Assembly: GCA_002379425.1 (NCBI GenBank)
Contig: DFTH01000014.1
Span: 547-64,546 of the forward strand
Origin: Prevotella sp. UBA4217
GTDB taxonomy: Bacteria > Bacteroidota > Bacteroidia > Bacteroidales > Bacteroidaceae
Reading direction: 5' to 3'
DNA: 64,000 nucleotides
Part shown: positions 37,720 through 47,104 of the stretch, in pieces
Numbering within the stretch: the stretch's first letter is position 1
Layout of the letters: every line of letters begins with the position of its first letter
Program-made: the position numbers and the translations under genes
The notes under the pieces: model-generated
Databases searched by the model: none
Told to the model about the DNA's origin: nothing
Seen by the model: only the letters and a program-made list of their open reading frames with translations

Positions 37720-39756
37720 TTAGAGTGAATACTGAAGCATCACGAATGAGTAGGGAGCCAGGTCGAGTGAGAACTTCTTCTGGGCCTTAATCTGTTCCTT
37801 CACGGGGACGATGGGCTGGGCCTCGTAGTTGTTCTCGTCGTTGGCATTACCGGCAATCGTGATCTTCGTAGCCATTTTCTTCAGGCCGAAGCGGCTGAGG
37901 TTGACGTTGGCCTTCTTCGTCTCACCACTGGCATTACAGAGTTTCACGAAGAGTTGGCGCGTCTTGGTATTGAGCACGACACTCTGATCCTGCAGGTTTC
38001 CGCTCTTTTGCTCTTGAGAGAGTTTTTCCCAGCGAGGAGCGACATCGGGATTCTCTATCGTCACGCAGTCACCATAGTAATAGTTGCCACTCGACTGTCC
38101 GAAGAGTTGCTGCACATAATAACTGCAGGTCAGATACGGACGCTCGTTATCGAAGTAGATCATGTCGGGGTTCCAGTTCGTGGCATTCTTACGGGCGAAG
38201 AGAGGGGCGTATGAGGTCATGCAGACCACGTCGGCATTACGCTCCACATGGAGCAGGTACAGTCCTTCTGCCAGGGCATCGATGAGTTTCTTGTCCTTTG
38301 AGGCGTACTCGCCGAGATACACCTTCGTCTTACGGTCACGGGGATAATAGTCATACTGGCGACTGCTGAGGAAATAGTTGTTGGGCTCGTAGTAGTGCTC
38401 ATCGATAATGGGCATGGCTGTCTCGTCGGCCAGTTTCCATCCTGCCTGGAAGTCGGGGTTGTCAGGGTGAGAACCAGGACCGGCAGTACCCACGATTACG
38501 ATCTCGGGATGCGCCTTCGTTACGCGCTCATACATATACTTGAAACGCTCGGCAAACTCAGGTGATATCTTCTCCTCATTGCCAAGACCAAGGTATTTCA
38601 GGTTGAAGGGAGCGGGATGGCCCTGGTCGGCACGCATCTTAGCCCACTTCGAGGTGGCGGGGTCACCGTTGGCCCACTCGATAAGGTCGAGGGCATCCTG
38701 TACCCACTCGTCCATCTCCTCCATCGGGCAAACATCCTGAGCCTGTGTGGGCCACATGTTCCAACCACCGTTGGCTCCCTGGCAACTCACACCGCAAGGC
38801 AGGATGGGCAGAGGCTCCATACCAAGGTCCTCACAGAACTGGAAATACTCAAAGTAGCCCAGACCCATCGACTGGTGGTAGCCCCAGGTATTCTTCAACT
38901 GACGGCGCTGCTCCTTCGGACCAATGGTGGTCTTCCAACGGTAGGTATTCCAGAAACCGTCGCCACCGCCATGCACCACGCAACCACCAGGGAAGCGCAG
39001 GAACTTGGGCTGGAGGTCGGCCAGTGCCTGGGCGAGATCCTTGCGCAGACCATGCCCCTTATAGGTATCCTCCGGCATCAGTGAGATCATGTCGATATCA
39101 ACGGCGCCAGTGTTCAGGACGAGAATCTGGAGCGAGGCATTCTTACAAGTGGAGTCGGGTGTCAGCACGGCCTCATACTTCTTCCATGCCTTATCCTCGA
39201 CACTGATGACTGCCTCAGCCAGCAACTTCGGGTCTTTGGGAGGCCATCCCTTCAACTGTTCCACGAGGGCCACACGTACCTGCTTGGCATTGCCCGACAC
39301 GTTGCGGAGGAACACAGAGAAATCATATTTCTCACCGGCCTTCACCGAGATTCCATCAAAGCCGCTGTTCTGCAGACCAAAGCCTTTCCAGCCCCTATAG
39401 TCGTAGTACTCCTTTACACGCTCAATGTACAAACGCATGTAGTTCGGGTTATTGGGATGGATGGGACTGTCCATGCGCTGTTCCGCATGACCCAGTGAGT
39501 GACCAGGACGAATCATCTGCCAGGCGGTACCGGCTCCCCAGCCGTCACGCTCAGTGAGGTTGAACTCGAAAGAGCCGTTCTGTATCAGTTCGGCATAGAG
39601 TCCACCGTCTGCCGAACTGCTGATGTCCTCGAAGAAGATACCGATCAATTCATCACTGATAGCCTTGCCGCCAGCAGGGGCCGACATAGGTTTCTGGGCA
39701 CTGATACCCAGTGTGGCTGCCATGAAAAAGGCAGCGAATGTTGTACGTTTGTTCAT
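37720..39756 (-). CDS. Alpha-L-arabinofuranosidase, glycoside hydrolase family 51
   Basis: The protein has 678 residues from the ATG at 39756, which begins a signal peptide (MNKRTTFAAFFMAATLGISA). The N-terminal DELIGIFFEDISSSADGGLYAELIQNGSFE and an intervening carbohydrate-binding-like beta domain (about 90-215) are followed by the barrel. The acid/base Glu lies in GLGNEEK and the nucleophile Glu in VYLGEYAS. A C-terminal beta-sandwich follows. It removes arabinofuranose from arabinan or arabinoxylan. The gene diverges from GH127 and is followed by the aldo/keto reductase. Confidence 0.94.
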   Translation of the reverse strand: MNKRTTFAAFFMAATLGISAQKPMSAPAGGKAISDELIGIFFEDISSSADGGLYAELIQNGSFEFNLTERDGWGAGTAWQMIRPGHSLGHAEQRMDSPIHPNNPNYMRLYIERVKEYYDYRGWKGFGLQNSGFDGISVKAGEKYDFSVFLRNVSGNAKQVRVALVEQLKGWPPKDPKLLAEAVISVEDKAWKKYEAVLTPDSTCKNASLQILVLNTGAVDIDMISLMPEDTYKGHGLRKDLAQALADLQPKFLRFPGGCVVHGGGDGFWNTYRWKTTIGPKEQRRQLKNTWGYHQSMGLGYFEYFQFCEDLGMEPLPILPCGVSCQGANGGWNMWPTQAQDVCPMEEMDEWVQDALDLIEWANGDPATSKWAKMRADQGHPAPFNLKYLGLGNEEKISPEFAERFKYMYERVTKAHPEIVIVGTAGPGSHPDNPDFQAGWKLADETAMPIIDEHYYEPNNYFLSSRQYDYYPRDRKTKVYLGEYASKDKKLIDALAEGLYLLHVERNADVVCMTSYAPLFARKNATNWNPDMIYFDNERPYLTCSYYVQQLFGQSSGNYYYGDCVTIENPDVAPRWEKLSQEQKSGNLQDQSVVLNTKTRQLFVKLCNASGETKKANVNLSRFGLKKMATKITIAGNANDENNYEAQPIVPVKEQIKAQKKFSLDLAPYSFVMLQYSL

Positions 39757-39788
39757 ATAGTTTTTGATGTTAATGAATAATCTGAGGG

Positions 39789-39796
39789 CAAAGATA
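39789..39796 (-). promoter_or_regulatory. Promoter -7 element for the GH51 gene
   Basis: On the minus strand this reads TATCTTTG, 32 bp before the ATG at 39756. Confidence 0.7.
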
Positions 39797-39858
39797 ACCA
39801 TTTTTAGTGAGAATAACACCTTTTTTTACTTTTTTCTTGTTTATTTAGGAAAAAGAGT

Positions 39859-39866
39859 TATCTTTG
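39859..39866 (+). promoter_or_regulatory. Promoter -7 element for the GH127 gene
   Basis: TATCTTTG, 20 bp before the ATG at 39887. A TTG at 39837-39839 sits at -33 spacing. The two divergent -7 elements are 62 bp apart, so one regulator could control both. Confidence 0.7.
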
Positions 39867-39886
39867 CAAACAAAAACAAGACCTAC

Positions 39887-41941
39887 ATGAAACGGACTAT
39901 TATTGCAACGATGATCCTGACAGCCAGTGCCACCACCGGTATGGCGCAGGTTAGCGGGTATCCTTATACCCAAGTACCCTTTACCTCAGTGAAGATCACG
40001 CCTAACACGTTCTGGGGCGACCGTATCCAGGCAGCCAGAGAGGTGACTATCCCGCTGGCCTTCTCAAAGTGCGAGAGTGAGCACCGCTACAAGAACTTTG
40101 AGATGGCAGCCTATACTTTGCAGCACCCAGGTCATGAGGGGTTGCAGACACCCGAATGGGATGTGGCGAAGTTCATGGGCTTCTCGTTCGATGACACCGA
40201 TGTATATAAGACCATCGAGGGAGCCTCATACGTATTGCAGACCTTCCCTGATAATAAACTAAAGGCCTACATCGACAGTGTACTCGATGTGGTGGGAGCA
40301 GCCCAGGAGCCTGACGGCTATCTCTACACCGCCCGCACCATCAATCCCCAGCATCCGCATGGCTGGAGTGGAGAGAAGCGCTGGGAGAAAGAGGACTTCC
40401 TGAGCCACGAACTCTACAACCTCGGCCACATGGTGGATGCTGCCTGTGCCCACTATCAGGCCACGGGCTCTACAAAGTTTCTCGACATCGCCCGCCGCTA
40501 TGCCGACTGTGTGGTGCGCGAGGTAGGACCGAATGCCGGTCAGGCCTGTATCGTGCCTGGTCACCAGATTGCCGAGATGGCTCTGGCCCGCCTCTATGTG
40601 CTCACTGGCGAGAAGAAGTATCTCGACGAGGCTAAGTTCCTGCTCGACTACCGTGGAAAGACGGGACGCCTCGATATCTACTCACAAAGCGACAAGCCCG
40701 TGGTAGAGCAGACAGAGGCCTGGGGACATGCCGTGCGTGCCGGCTATATGTATGCCGGTATGGCTGATGTGGCTGCCCTGACAGGCGACTCCGCCTATAT
40801 CAAGGCCATCGATACCATCTATGAGAATATCGTCGGCCGTAAGTACTACCTGACGGGGGGCGTCGGAGCACGCCATGCTGGCGAGGCTTTCGGTGCAGAC
40901 TACGAACTGCCGAACCTGACGGCCTACAACGAGACCTGCGCTGCCATTTCCATGGTATATCTCTTCGAGCGTATGTTCCTGTTGCACGGCGATGCGAAGT
41001 ATATCGACTGTCTGGAGCGCACCTTGTACAACGGTGTCATCAGTGGCATGAGTGTCGATGGCGGTAAGTTCTTCTACCCCAACCCACTGTCGAGCAATGG
41101 CGAATATGCCTTCAATGCCGACCGCACGAAAACCCGTCAGCCATGGTTCGGCTGTGCCTGCTGTCCGTCGAACCTCTGTCGCTTCATTCCCTCAATGCCC
41201 GGCTATATGTACGGTGTGCATGGCAGCAATCTCTACGTGAACCTCTACGCTGCCAATACCGCCAACATCACCGTGAATGGCAAGAACGTAACTCTGGAAG
41301 AATCAACCCAGTATCCCTGGGATGGAGACATCAGCATCAAGGTGCTTCAGAACAAGGCCAAGGCGTTCAACATGATGATCCGCATTCCCGGTTGGGTGCA
41401 GAACCAAGTGGTGCCCAGCAGTCTTTACTCCTTTAGCGACGACATCCTCTCTGGCTATGAGGTGAGTGTCAACGGCCAGCCAGTGGATGGTGAGTTGCAG
41501 AACGGTTACCTTGTCATCAACCGCAACTGGAAGAAGGGCGACATCATCCGCATCCACTTCGACATGCCTGTACGCACGGTGATTGCCAGTCCGAGGGTAG
41601 CCGACGACCGTGGCCGTGTGGCCGTGGAGCGCGGACCGCTGGTGTATTGTGCCGAATGGGCGGATAATGAAGGGATCAACCCCCATCACTTGCTGCTTGC
41701 TGCCCAACCACAGTTCGAGGTGAAGCCAGCCTACGGTATCACCAATACAGAGGGTGATGGTCAGACCTTCCACGTGACCGCCATCACCGCCAAGGCCCAG
41801 GAGGCCGCCATTACAGCCGAGGGCAGGCTGTCTGCCAAGGATGTGACGGTGACACTGATTCCTTATTATGCCTGGAACCATCGTGGGGCTGGTAAGATGG
41901 ACGTGTGGCTTGCCCGCAGTCTCAGTGGACTGGAGGATTGA
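39887..41941 (+). CDS. Beta-L-arabinofuranosidase, glycoside hydrolase family 127
   Basis: The protein has 684 residues with a signal peptide (MKRTIIATMILTASATTGMA). The (alpha/alpha)6 barrel shows FGADYELPNLTAYNETCAA, where Glu and Cys match the GH127 catalytic/Zn positions, and FGCACCPSN, which supplies the two further cysteines. A C-terminal beta domain ends near FDMPVRTV. Characterised relatives remove beta-L-arabinofuranose using a Cys nucleophile. It diverges from GH51; a nuclease-like gene and the B12 uptake operon follow with very short spacers. Confidence 0.94.
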   Translation: MKRTIIATMILTASATTGMAQVSGYPYTQVPFTSVKITPNTFWGDRIQAAREVTIPLAFSKCESEHRYKNFEMAAYTLQHPGHEGLQTPEWDVAKFMGFSFDDTDVYKTIEGASYVLQTFPDNKLKAYIDSVLDVVGAAQEPDGYLYTARTINPQHPHGWSGEKRWEKEDFLSHELYNLGHMVDAACAHYQATGSTKFLDIARRYADCVVREVGPNAGQACIVPGHQIAEMALARLYVLTGEKKYLDEAKFLLDYRGKTGRLDIYSQSDKPVVEQTEAWGHAVRAGYMYAGMADVAALTGDSAYIKAIDTIYENIVGRKYYLTGGVGARHAGEAFGADYELPNLTAYNETCAAISMVYLFERMFLLHGDAKYIDCLERTLYNGVISGMSVDGGKFFYPNPLSSNGEYAFNADRTKTRQPWFGCACCPSNLCRFIPSMPGYMYGVHGSNLYVNLYAANTANITVNGKNVTLEESTQYPWDGDISIKVLQNKAKAFNMMIRIPGWVQNQVVPSSLYSFSDDILSGYEVSVNGQPVDGELQNGYLVINRNWKKGDIIRIHFDMPVRTVIASPRVADDRGRVAVERGPLVYCAEWADNEGINPHHLLLAAQPQFEVKPAYGITNTEGDGQTFHVTAITAKAQEAAITAEGRLSAKDVTVTLIPYYAWNHRGAGKMDVWLARSLSGLED

Positions 41942-41943
41942 AG

Positions 41944-42777
41944 ATGAATGCAGAATTAGCCAAGAAGATGCAGGCGTTCACGGACGCCGGACTATACGAG
42001 CAAGACAAGTACATCGACTTTGAGCCTGAAGGACACATCTACACCTATCAGGGACAGACGCGGCTGCTTCCTGTCAGTTCGCTGATTGCCCATTTCTTCG
42101 AACCGTTCGATGCGCAGGCCGTCGCCAGACGGCAGTGGGAGCGCTATCGTATCCCCATCGAGGAGTCGCTGACCAAATGGGAGCGCATAGGGTGCATGGC
42201 CAGTGAGGTTGGCACCTTCATGCACGAACAGACGGAACACTACTTCCAGAAGGGATTCTTTGATACGGAATACACCTTCCGCTTCCATGGAGAAGAGGAG
42301 CAGGTCAGCATCACGAAGGAGAAGCAGCATTTCCTCCATTTTGTGGAGGACTTTAAGATCAGCCCCTACCGTCAGGAATGGCCCGTCTATGACACCGACC
42401 TGAACATCGCGGGCACGATCGACCTGATTTGCAGGAATGAGGAGGATGGCTCCTTTACCATCTACGACTGGAAGCGCAGCGGGAAGGTGGTCAACCCTCA
42501 GGGACAGCCTATCGTCGAAGGTTTCAATGGTAAGATGAGTATCAATGGCATCCATCTGCCCGACACGTCTTTCTACCATTACTGTATCCAGCAGAATCTC
42601 TACCGCTATATGCTCGAGGCTCACTACGGCATCCGTGTCAGGGCCATGAACCTCGTTGTGCTCTGTCCTGACTATCCCACCTATTACGTGGCGCAGGTGC
42701 CGAGGATGGAAGAGGTCGTCCGGCAGATTGCCATTATCTGTCATCAGCAGGATTTGGGACATCGGCTACTATCCTGA
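41944..42777 (+). CDS. PD-(D/E)XK nuclease-superfamily protein
   Basis: The protein has 277 residues from the ATG at 41944, 2 bp after the GH127 stop. A His in GTFMHEQTEHYF (about 86-97), then Glu/Asp, GTIDLICR (about 156) and TIYDWKRSG (about 171-179) form the conserved order H...D...D-x-K of RecB/Cas4/phage-exonuclease-like nucleases. The start YIDFEPEGHIYTYQGQTRLLPVSSLI is typical of this 'PD-(D/E)XK superfamily exonuclease' group. No Cys cluster for an Fe-S centre is seen, so it is not Cas4. Why it lies between a glycosidase and btuB is unclear. Confidence 0.82.
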   Translation: MNAELAKKMQAFTDAGLYEQDKYIDFEPEGHIYTYQGQTRLLPVSSLIAHFFEPFDAQAVARRQWERYRIPIEESLTKWERIGCMASEVGTFMHEQTEHYFQKGFFDTEYTFRFHGEEEQVSITKEKQHFLHFVEDFKISPYRQEWPVYDTDLNIAGTIDLICRNEEDGSFTIYDWKRSGKVVNPQGQPIVEGFNGKMSINGIHLPDTSFYHYCIQQNLYRYMLEAHYGIRVRAMNLVVLCPDYPTYYVAQVPRMEEVVRQIAIICHQQDLGHRLLS

Positions 42778-42800
42778 AGCAATTTTTAGGGAATGCGACT

Positions 42801-44789
42801 ATGTTCAAGGGATACCGAATAGCATTTGTTCTGCCCTGTCTGCTGTCATCGGCAGCATCAGGACAGACATTCCGTAGCGATACCGTGACGGACAGGACGC
42901 ACCAACTCCGTGAGGTGACGGTGACGGAGACCAGGCGTCACCACGAAGTGACGAGCACGGCTCCCCTGCATATCATCGACCAAGAAGAGATACTCACTCT
43001 GGGAATCACCGACATGGCCGATGCCCTTCACCGTATCCCGGGCGTCACCCTGCGCGACTATGGGGGCGCTGGTGGCATGAAGACCGTCTCCGTGCGTGGT
43101 TTCGGGACCAAGCACACCGGCGTCAGTTATGATGGCATCCTGCTGAGCGACTGCCAGAGCGGAGAGATCGACCTCTCACGCTACAGCCTTGACAACGTGG
43201 AACGACTATCGCTGGTGATAGGCGACAATGACGATATCTTCATCCCTGCCAGAAATGCCTCCTCTCCCGCCTTGTTGAACATCCAGACCACCGGTCTGCC
43301 GACGGATGATGTCAGACCCCATCTCACCGCACAACTGAAGATGGGCTCCTTTGGATATGTCAGTCCTTTCCTAAAATACGAACAGAGCCTCTCCGAGCGG
43401 TTGGTACTCTCGGCCATGGGGGAATACACATACGCGGAAAACGACTATCCCTACAGGTTGCTGGATAGCGAGTCACGCCGCACGAACAGCCGGATGAACA
43501 GCGGACATGGGGAGATGAACTTTGTCTGGCATGCAGATGCCTTCAACCGACTGAGTGGAAAACTCTACTATTATGACAACGACAGGCAACTGCCGGGCGT
43601 CGTCCACTACAATACCAATCTGAGCAAAGAGACACTCCACGACCGAAATTTCTTCGGGCAACTGCAATATCTGACGCATAACCGCTCGGGCTGGTCGCTG
43701 AAGTGGAATGCCAAGTTCAACTGGAACGGTTCGGTCTATGAGGACCCGCTCATCCCCAACCACAACTATGACGCCAGTTACTGGCAACGAGAGTGGTACA
43801 CCTCCGCCTCCGTGCTTTATGTCATGTCGGAGCAGTGGGCCTTCGACTATTCTGCCGACTACAGTTTCAACAACCTGAACAGTTCCTCGCCCCGTACGAT
43901 AGGGAGCCGCCCCTACCGGCATACCGCTCTCCAGTCGGCATCAGCGAAATATCACGGATCCCGTCTCACTGTCTTAGCCCGCCTGCTCTACTCACTCTAC
44001 CTCAACGATGCCCAAGACGGTGAGAGTGCCCACAATATGCGACGGCTGTCACCATCAGTCTCCCTGTCGTATAGGCTGCTGCCGGAAGAGGCTTTGTTCC
44101 TGCGCGCTTCGTATAAGAACATCTTCCGCTCACCGACATTCAATGAGAGTTACTATTTCCACTATGGCAGTGCAGACCTTCTGCCAGAGAGCACCGACCA
44201 GTATAACCTCGGACTGACTTACGAGTCCCACACTGGTCTGATGGACATTCAATGTACGCTTGACGGCTATTATAACCATGTGAAAGACATGATTGTGGCC
44301 GTTCCCTACAATATGTTTATATGGACATGCGTTAATGTAGGAAAGGTCAGTGTCTATGGTGCTGATGCCACGGTGAGTGCCTCCTGCCGGATCAGCGACC
44401 GTCACGCGCTCCAGTTGTCGGGCAGTTACAGTTATCAACAGGCAGAAAACCGCACGAATGAGACATCGCCCTTCTATGGCAATCAGATAGCCTATATCCC
44501 CCTGCATTCGGGCAGTATCGCCCTGGGCTGGGAGAACCCGTGGGTCAGTCTGTCGCTTCATGGCTCCGGCATCAGCCGGCGGTGGGCGAACAACCAGCAC
44601 ACGGAGGGTTCTGGGATTGACGGCTACTGGGACACAGGGCTGACCCTCTGGCACACGTTCCGCTGGGGCCGACAGCAGTTGGAGGCACGTTTCGACGTGA
44701 AAAACCTCTTCGACAAGCAATATGAGATAGTCCACTTCTACCCCATGCCGGGCAGGAGTTGGCAGTTATCCTTGAAATATCAACTTTAA
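42801..44789 (+). CDS. btuB: TonB-dependent receptor, probable cobalamin receptor BtuB
   Basis: The protein has 662 residues: signal peptide (1-20), a short N-terminal stretch with a TonB-box-like LREVTVTE (34-41), plug (about 45-165, with DALHRIPGVTLRDYGGAGGMKTVSVRGF) and a 22-strand barrel (about 170-662). Its last strand ends WQLSLKYQL. The ligand is inferred from the BtuG-like lipoprotein and BtuF/BtuC genes that follow at once. A siderophore or haem receptor is the alternative. No promoter or B12 riboswitch is seen in the 23-bp spacer upstream. Confidence 0.85.
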   Translation: MFKGYRIAFVLPCLLSSAASGQTFRSDTVTDRTHQLREVTVTETRRHHEVTSTAPLHIIDQEEILTLGITDMADALHRIPGVTLRDYGGAGGMKTVSVRGFGTKHTGVSYDGILLSDCQSGEIDLSRYSLDNVERLSLVIGDNDDIFIPARNASSPALLNIQTTGLPTDDVRPHLTAQLKMGSFGYVSPFLKYEQSLSERLVLSAMGEYTYAENDYPYRLLDSESRRTNSRMNSGHGEMNFVWHADAFNRLSGKLYYYDNDRQLPGVVHYNTNLSKETLHDRNFFGQLQYLTHNRSGWSLKWNAKFNWNGSVYEDPLIPNHNYDASYWQREWYTSASVLYVMSEQWAFDYSADYSFNNLNSSSPRTIGSRPYRHTALQSASAKYHGSRLTVLARLLYSLYLNDAQDGESAHNMRRLSPSVSLSYRLLPEEALFLRASYKNIFRSPTFNESYYFHYGSADLLPESTDQYNLGLTYESHTGLMDIQCTLDGYYNHVKDMIVAVPYNMFIWTCVNVGKVSVYGADATVSASCRISDRHALQLSGSYSYQQAENRTNETSPFYGNQIAYIPLHSGSIALGWENPWVSLSLHGSGISRRWANNQHTEGSGIDGYWDTGLTLWHTFRWGRQQLEARFDVKNLFDKQYEIVHFYPMPGRSWQLSLKYQL

Positions 44790-44804
44790 AATAACAACGA
44801 CAAA

Positions 44805-45989
44805 ATGAAAAAGTATGTATTTAGTATGATGATGATGGTGCTGGGTTCAGCACTTTTCACTTCGTGTCTTAAAGACGACGACAGCGACAGTAACAAAGAC
44901 CAGAAAGTAGCCGTCACCACGGGTGCCTATGTGGTGAATAACGGTTCTTTTAACCAGAACAACGGTAGTCTGACCTATTTCGACTATCAGACGTTGAAGG
45001 CACAGCAGTTGCTTAGCGGTGGAAGCGGTCTTGGAGATACACCCAACGATGCCTACACCAAGGGTGACACGATCTTTATCGTAGGTTCCTCGGAAAATAC
45101 GATTTTCGTGGTGGACAAGAAGGACTTCAGCATCATCAGCCGTGTGAGCACCACCGCAGAGATGGGTGAGGCCGAAGGTGTCAACCCGCGGCATATCATC
45201 GGCAGTGGCGACAACCTCTATTTCACGACCTACGGCGGCTATGTGGGAGTGCTGAACACCAGGAGCCTGAAGGTGACACAGAAGTTCCAGGTAGGTTCTG
45301 TGCCAGAGGGACTGGCCCTGAGCAACTCCGGAACGGACAAATTCCTCTATGTGGCCAACAGCGACTACGGCAATGGCAATGCCTCCATCTCGAAGATCAA
45401 CCTGGCTACGGCTGAGGTAGAGGAGATCAAGAATGAGCATATCCAGAACCCGCAGGAGATCCTTGCCATTGGCGAGGAACTCTTCGTGCTCGACTGGGGT
45501 CACTACACGGAGGACTTCTCCCAGCAGTTGGATGCTGGTCTGTATCGCATCTATAACGGTACTGCCGTCAAGGTTATTCCCGATGCTACGGGCATGGGCG
45601 TCGGACTCGTTTATTACAACAATTATCCCGTAGGCTATCTGATTGTCACATTCAACTATCCTTACGGTTCATCGAAACCCACCTATACGAAGTTTAACAC
45701 CTTTACCGGTTCTGTGGAGAGTCTGACGCTGTCAGGCGACACAGGGATTGAGATATTCAGTCCTGCAGCCCTCGCCGTGGATCCCATAACGGGCAATATC
45801 CTCATCGCCTCGCGTGCCAAGGATCCTGATTCACCCGCCGATGCACCGTATGCCAGTTTCTCACTGCCTGGCTACGTCAATATATACACCAACGGAGGAG
45901 CGTACATCAAGGACTCTCACTTTGAGACAGGCATTGAACCTCACATGATCGGCTTCACCCTCGGTCTGCAGACGATTACCTATAAATGA
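44805..45989 (+). CDS. btuG: BtuG-like surface beta-propeller lipoprotein
   Basis: The protein has 394 residues. The signal peptide ends FTSC (Cys21), followed by LKDDDSDSN; acidic residues right after the lipid cysteine match the Bacteroidota surface-export signal. The rest is a beta-propeller of about seven blades with GAYVVNNGSFNQNNGSLTYFDYQT and repeated LYVANSDYGNG-type turns (YncE/DUF5074-like). In Bacteroides, BtuG caps BtuB and binds B12 very tightly. The position directly after btuB and before btuF supports this. The start of btuF overlaps by 4 bp. Confidence 0.85.
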   Translation: MKKYVFSMMMMVLGSALFTSCLKDDDSDSNKDQKVAVTTGAYVVNNGSFNQNNGSLTYFDYQTLKAQQLLSGGSGLGDTPNDAYTKGDTIFIVGSSENTIFVVDKKDFSIISRVSTTAEMGEAEGVNPRHIIGSGDNLYFTTYGGYVGVLNTRSLKVTQKFQVGSVPEGLALSNSGTDKFLYVANSDYGNGNASISKINLATAEVEEIKNEHIQNPQEILAIGEELFVLDWGHYTEDFSQQLDAGLYRIYNGTAVKVIPDATGMGVGLVYYNNYPVGYLIVTFNYPYGSSKPTYTKFNTFTGSVESLTLSGDTGIEIFSPAALAVDPITGNILIASRAKDPDSPADAPYASFSLPGYVNIYTNGGAYIKDSHFETGIEPHMIGFTLGLQTITYK

Positions 45990-47104
45990 GACAGATCTTA
46001 GGGCTACTGGTCGCACTATCACTCCTTTCCTGCGGTGGTCAGACTGCCCGCCAGCAGGGAGGGAGTGACAGTATCGTCTTCCGCTATGCCACGCTGCCCA
46101 GTATCACTACGTACGACGGCTATACGGTGGTGACCCTCGCCAATCCCTGGAAGGAGGGCAAGGCGCTCCACACGTATGTCCTCGTGCCTCGAGAGTCGCC
46201 GCTGCCCGTCCATCTGCCCAAGGGGACGGTCATCCGCACACCCTTGCAGAAGGCCGTTGTCTTCACGACCGTCCACAGTGCGCTACTGATGACCTTTGGC
46301 TGTCAGGACAGGATAGCCGGCGTGGCAGACCTGAAGTACATCAAGATCCCGTGGATCCATGATCAGGTGGAGAAGGGCATGATCGCCGATTGCGGCGACG
46401 GGATGAGTCCTGTCGTAGAGAAGATCATCGACCTGCACCCGGATGCCATCCTGCTGTCGCCCTTCGAGAACAGTGGCGGCTATGGCAAACTGGAGGATAT
46501 CGACATTCCCCTGGTGGAGTGTGCCGAGTATATGGAGGTGTCGCCGCTGGCACGTGCGGAGTGGATGCGCTTCTACGGTCTGCTCTTTGGCTGCGAGGCA
46601 AAGGCCGACAGTCTGTTTGCCGTCGTTGAGGCCAACTACCAAGCGCTGAGGCAACGGGCCCAGACCGCCGGTAAGGGGCGCTCCGTGATGATCGACAAGC
46701 AGGTAGGCTCCGTCTGGTATGTCCCTGGCGGGCGCAGCACCATCGGTCAGATGGTGAAGGATGCCGGTGGGCGATATCCCTGGGCGTCTGACGACCATAG
46801 CGGCTCCCTGTCACTGCCCTTCGAGTCGGTGCTGGAGAAGGCAGGCGATGCCGAGGTGTGGCTGTTCCGCTATGACAGTGACCAGCCGATGACGCGCAGG
46901 CAACTCCTGGCCGAAAAGGAGGGCTACGACCAGTTTGCAGCCTTCCAGACGGGCGAGGTCTATGGCTGCAACGTGGCCCGTTCCCTCTTCTATGAGGAGT
47001 CACCCTTCCGCCCTGACTGGCTGTTGGGCGACTTCATCCATCTCATCCATCCGGAGTTGCAACAGACGGATTCACTCAAGTATTATCATCAGTTAGAACC
47101 ATGA
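45986..47104 (+). CDS. ABC transporter substrate-binding lipoprotein, BtuF-like, paralogue 1
   Basis: The protein has 372 residues. The lipobox is LLSC (Cys16). The periplasmic-binding fold of iron/B12 importers is recognisable (VVFTTVHSALLMTFGCQDRIAGVADL; LHPDAILLSPFENSGGYG; PLARAEWMRFYGLLFGCEAKADSLF). It should pass corrinoid from BtuB to BtuC. It shares motifs with the next gene (SPF...GGY, PL-x-x-AEW) and is clearly its paralogue. It overlaps both neighbours by 4 bp. Confidence 0.85.
   Translation: MRQILGLLVALSLLSCGGQTARQQGGSDSIVFRYATLPSITTYDGYTVVTLANPWKEGKALHTYVLVPRESPLPVHLPKGTVIRTPLQKAVVFTTVHSALLMTFGCQDRIAGVADLKYIKIPWIHDQVEKGMIADCGDGMSPVVEKIIDLHPDAILLSPFENSGGYGKLEDIDIPLVECAEYMEVSPLARAEWMRFYGLLFGCEAKADSLFAVVEANYQALRQRAQTAGKGRSVMIDKQVGSVWYVPGGRSTIGQMVKDAGGRYPWASDDHSGSLSLPFESVLEKAGDAEVWLFRYDSDQPMTRRQLLAEKEGYDQFAAFQTGEVYGCNVARSLFYEESPFRPDWLLGDFIHLIHPELQQTDSLKYYHQLEP

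Noticed and set aside
41944-42777. Cas4 nuclease
   Set aside because: The PD-(D/E)XK motif is present, but the cysteines of the Fe-S cluster and any cas neighbours are missing.
42778-42800. Cobalamin riboswitch upstream of btuB
   Set aside because: The spacer is only 23 bp and no B12-box-like motif is recognisable there or before btuD. A covariance-model search would settle it.
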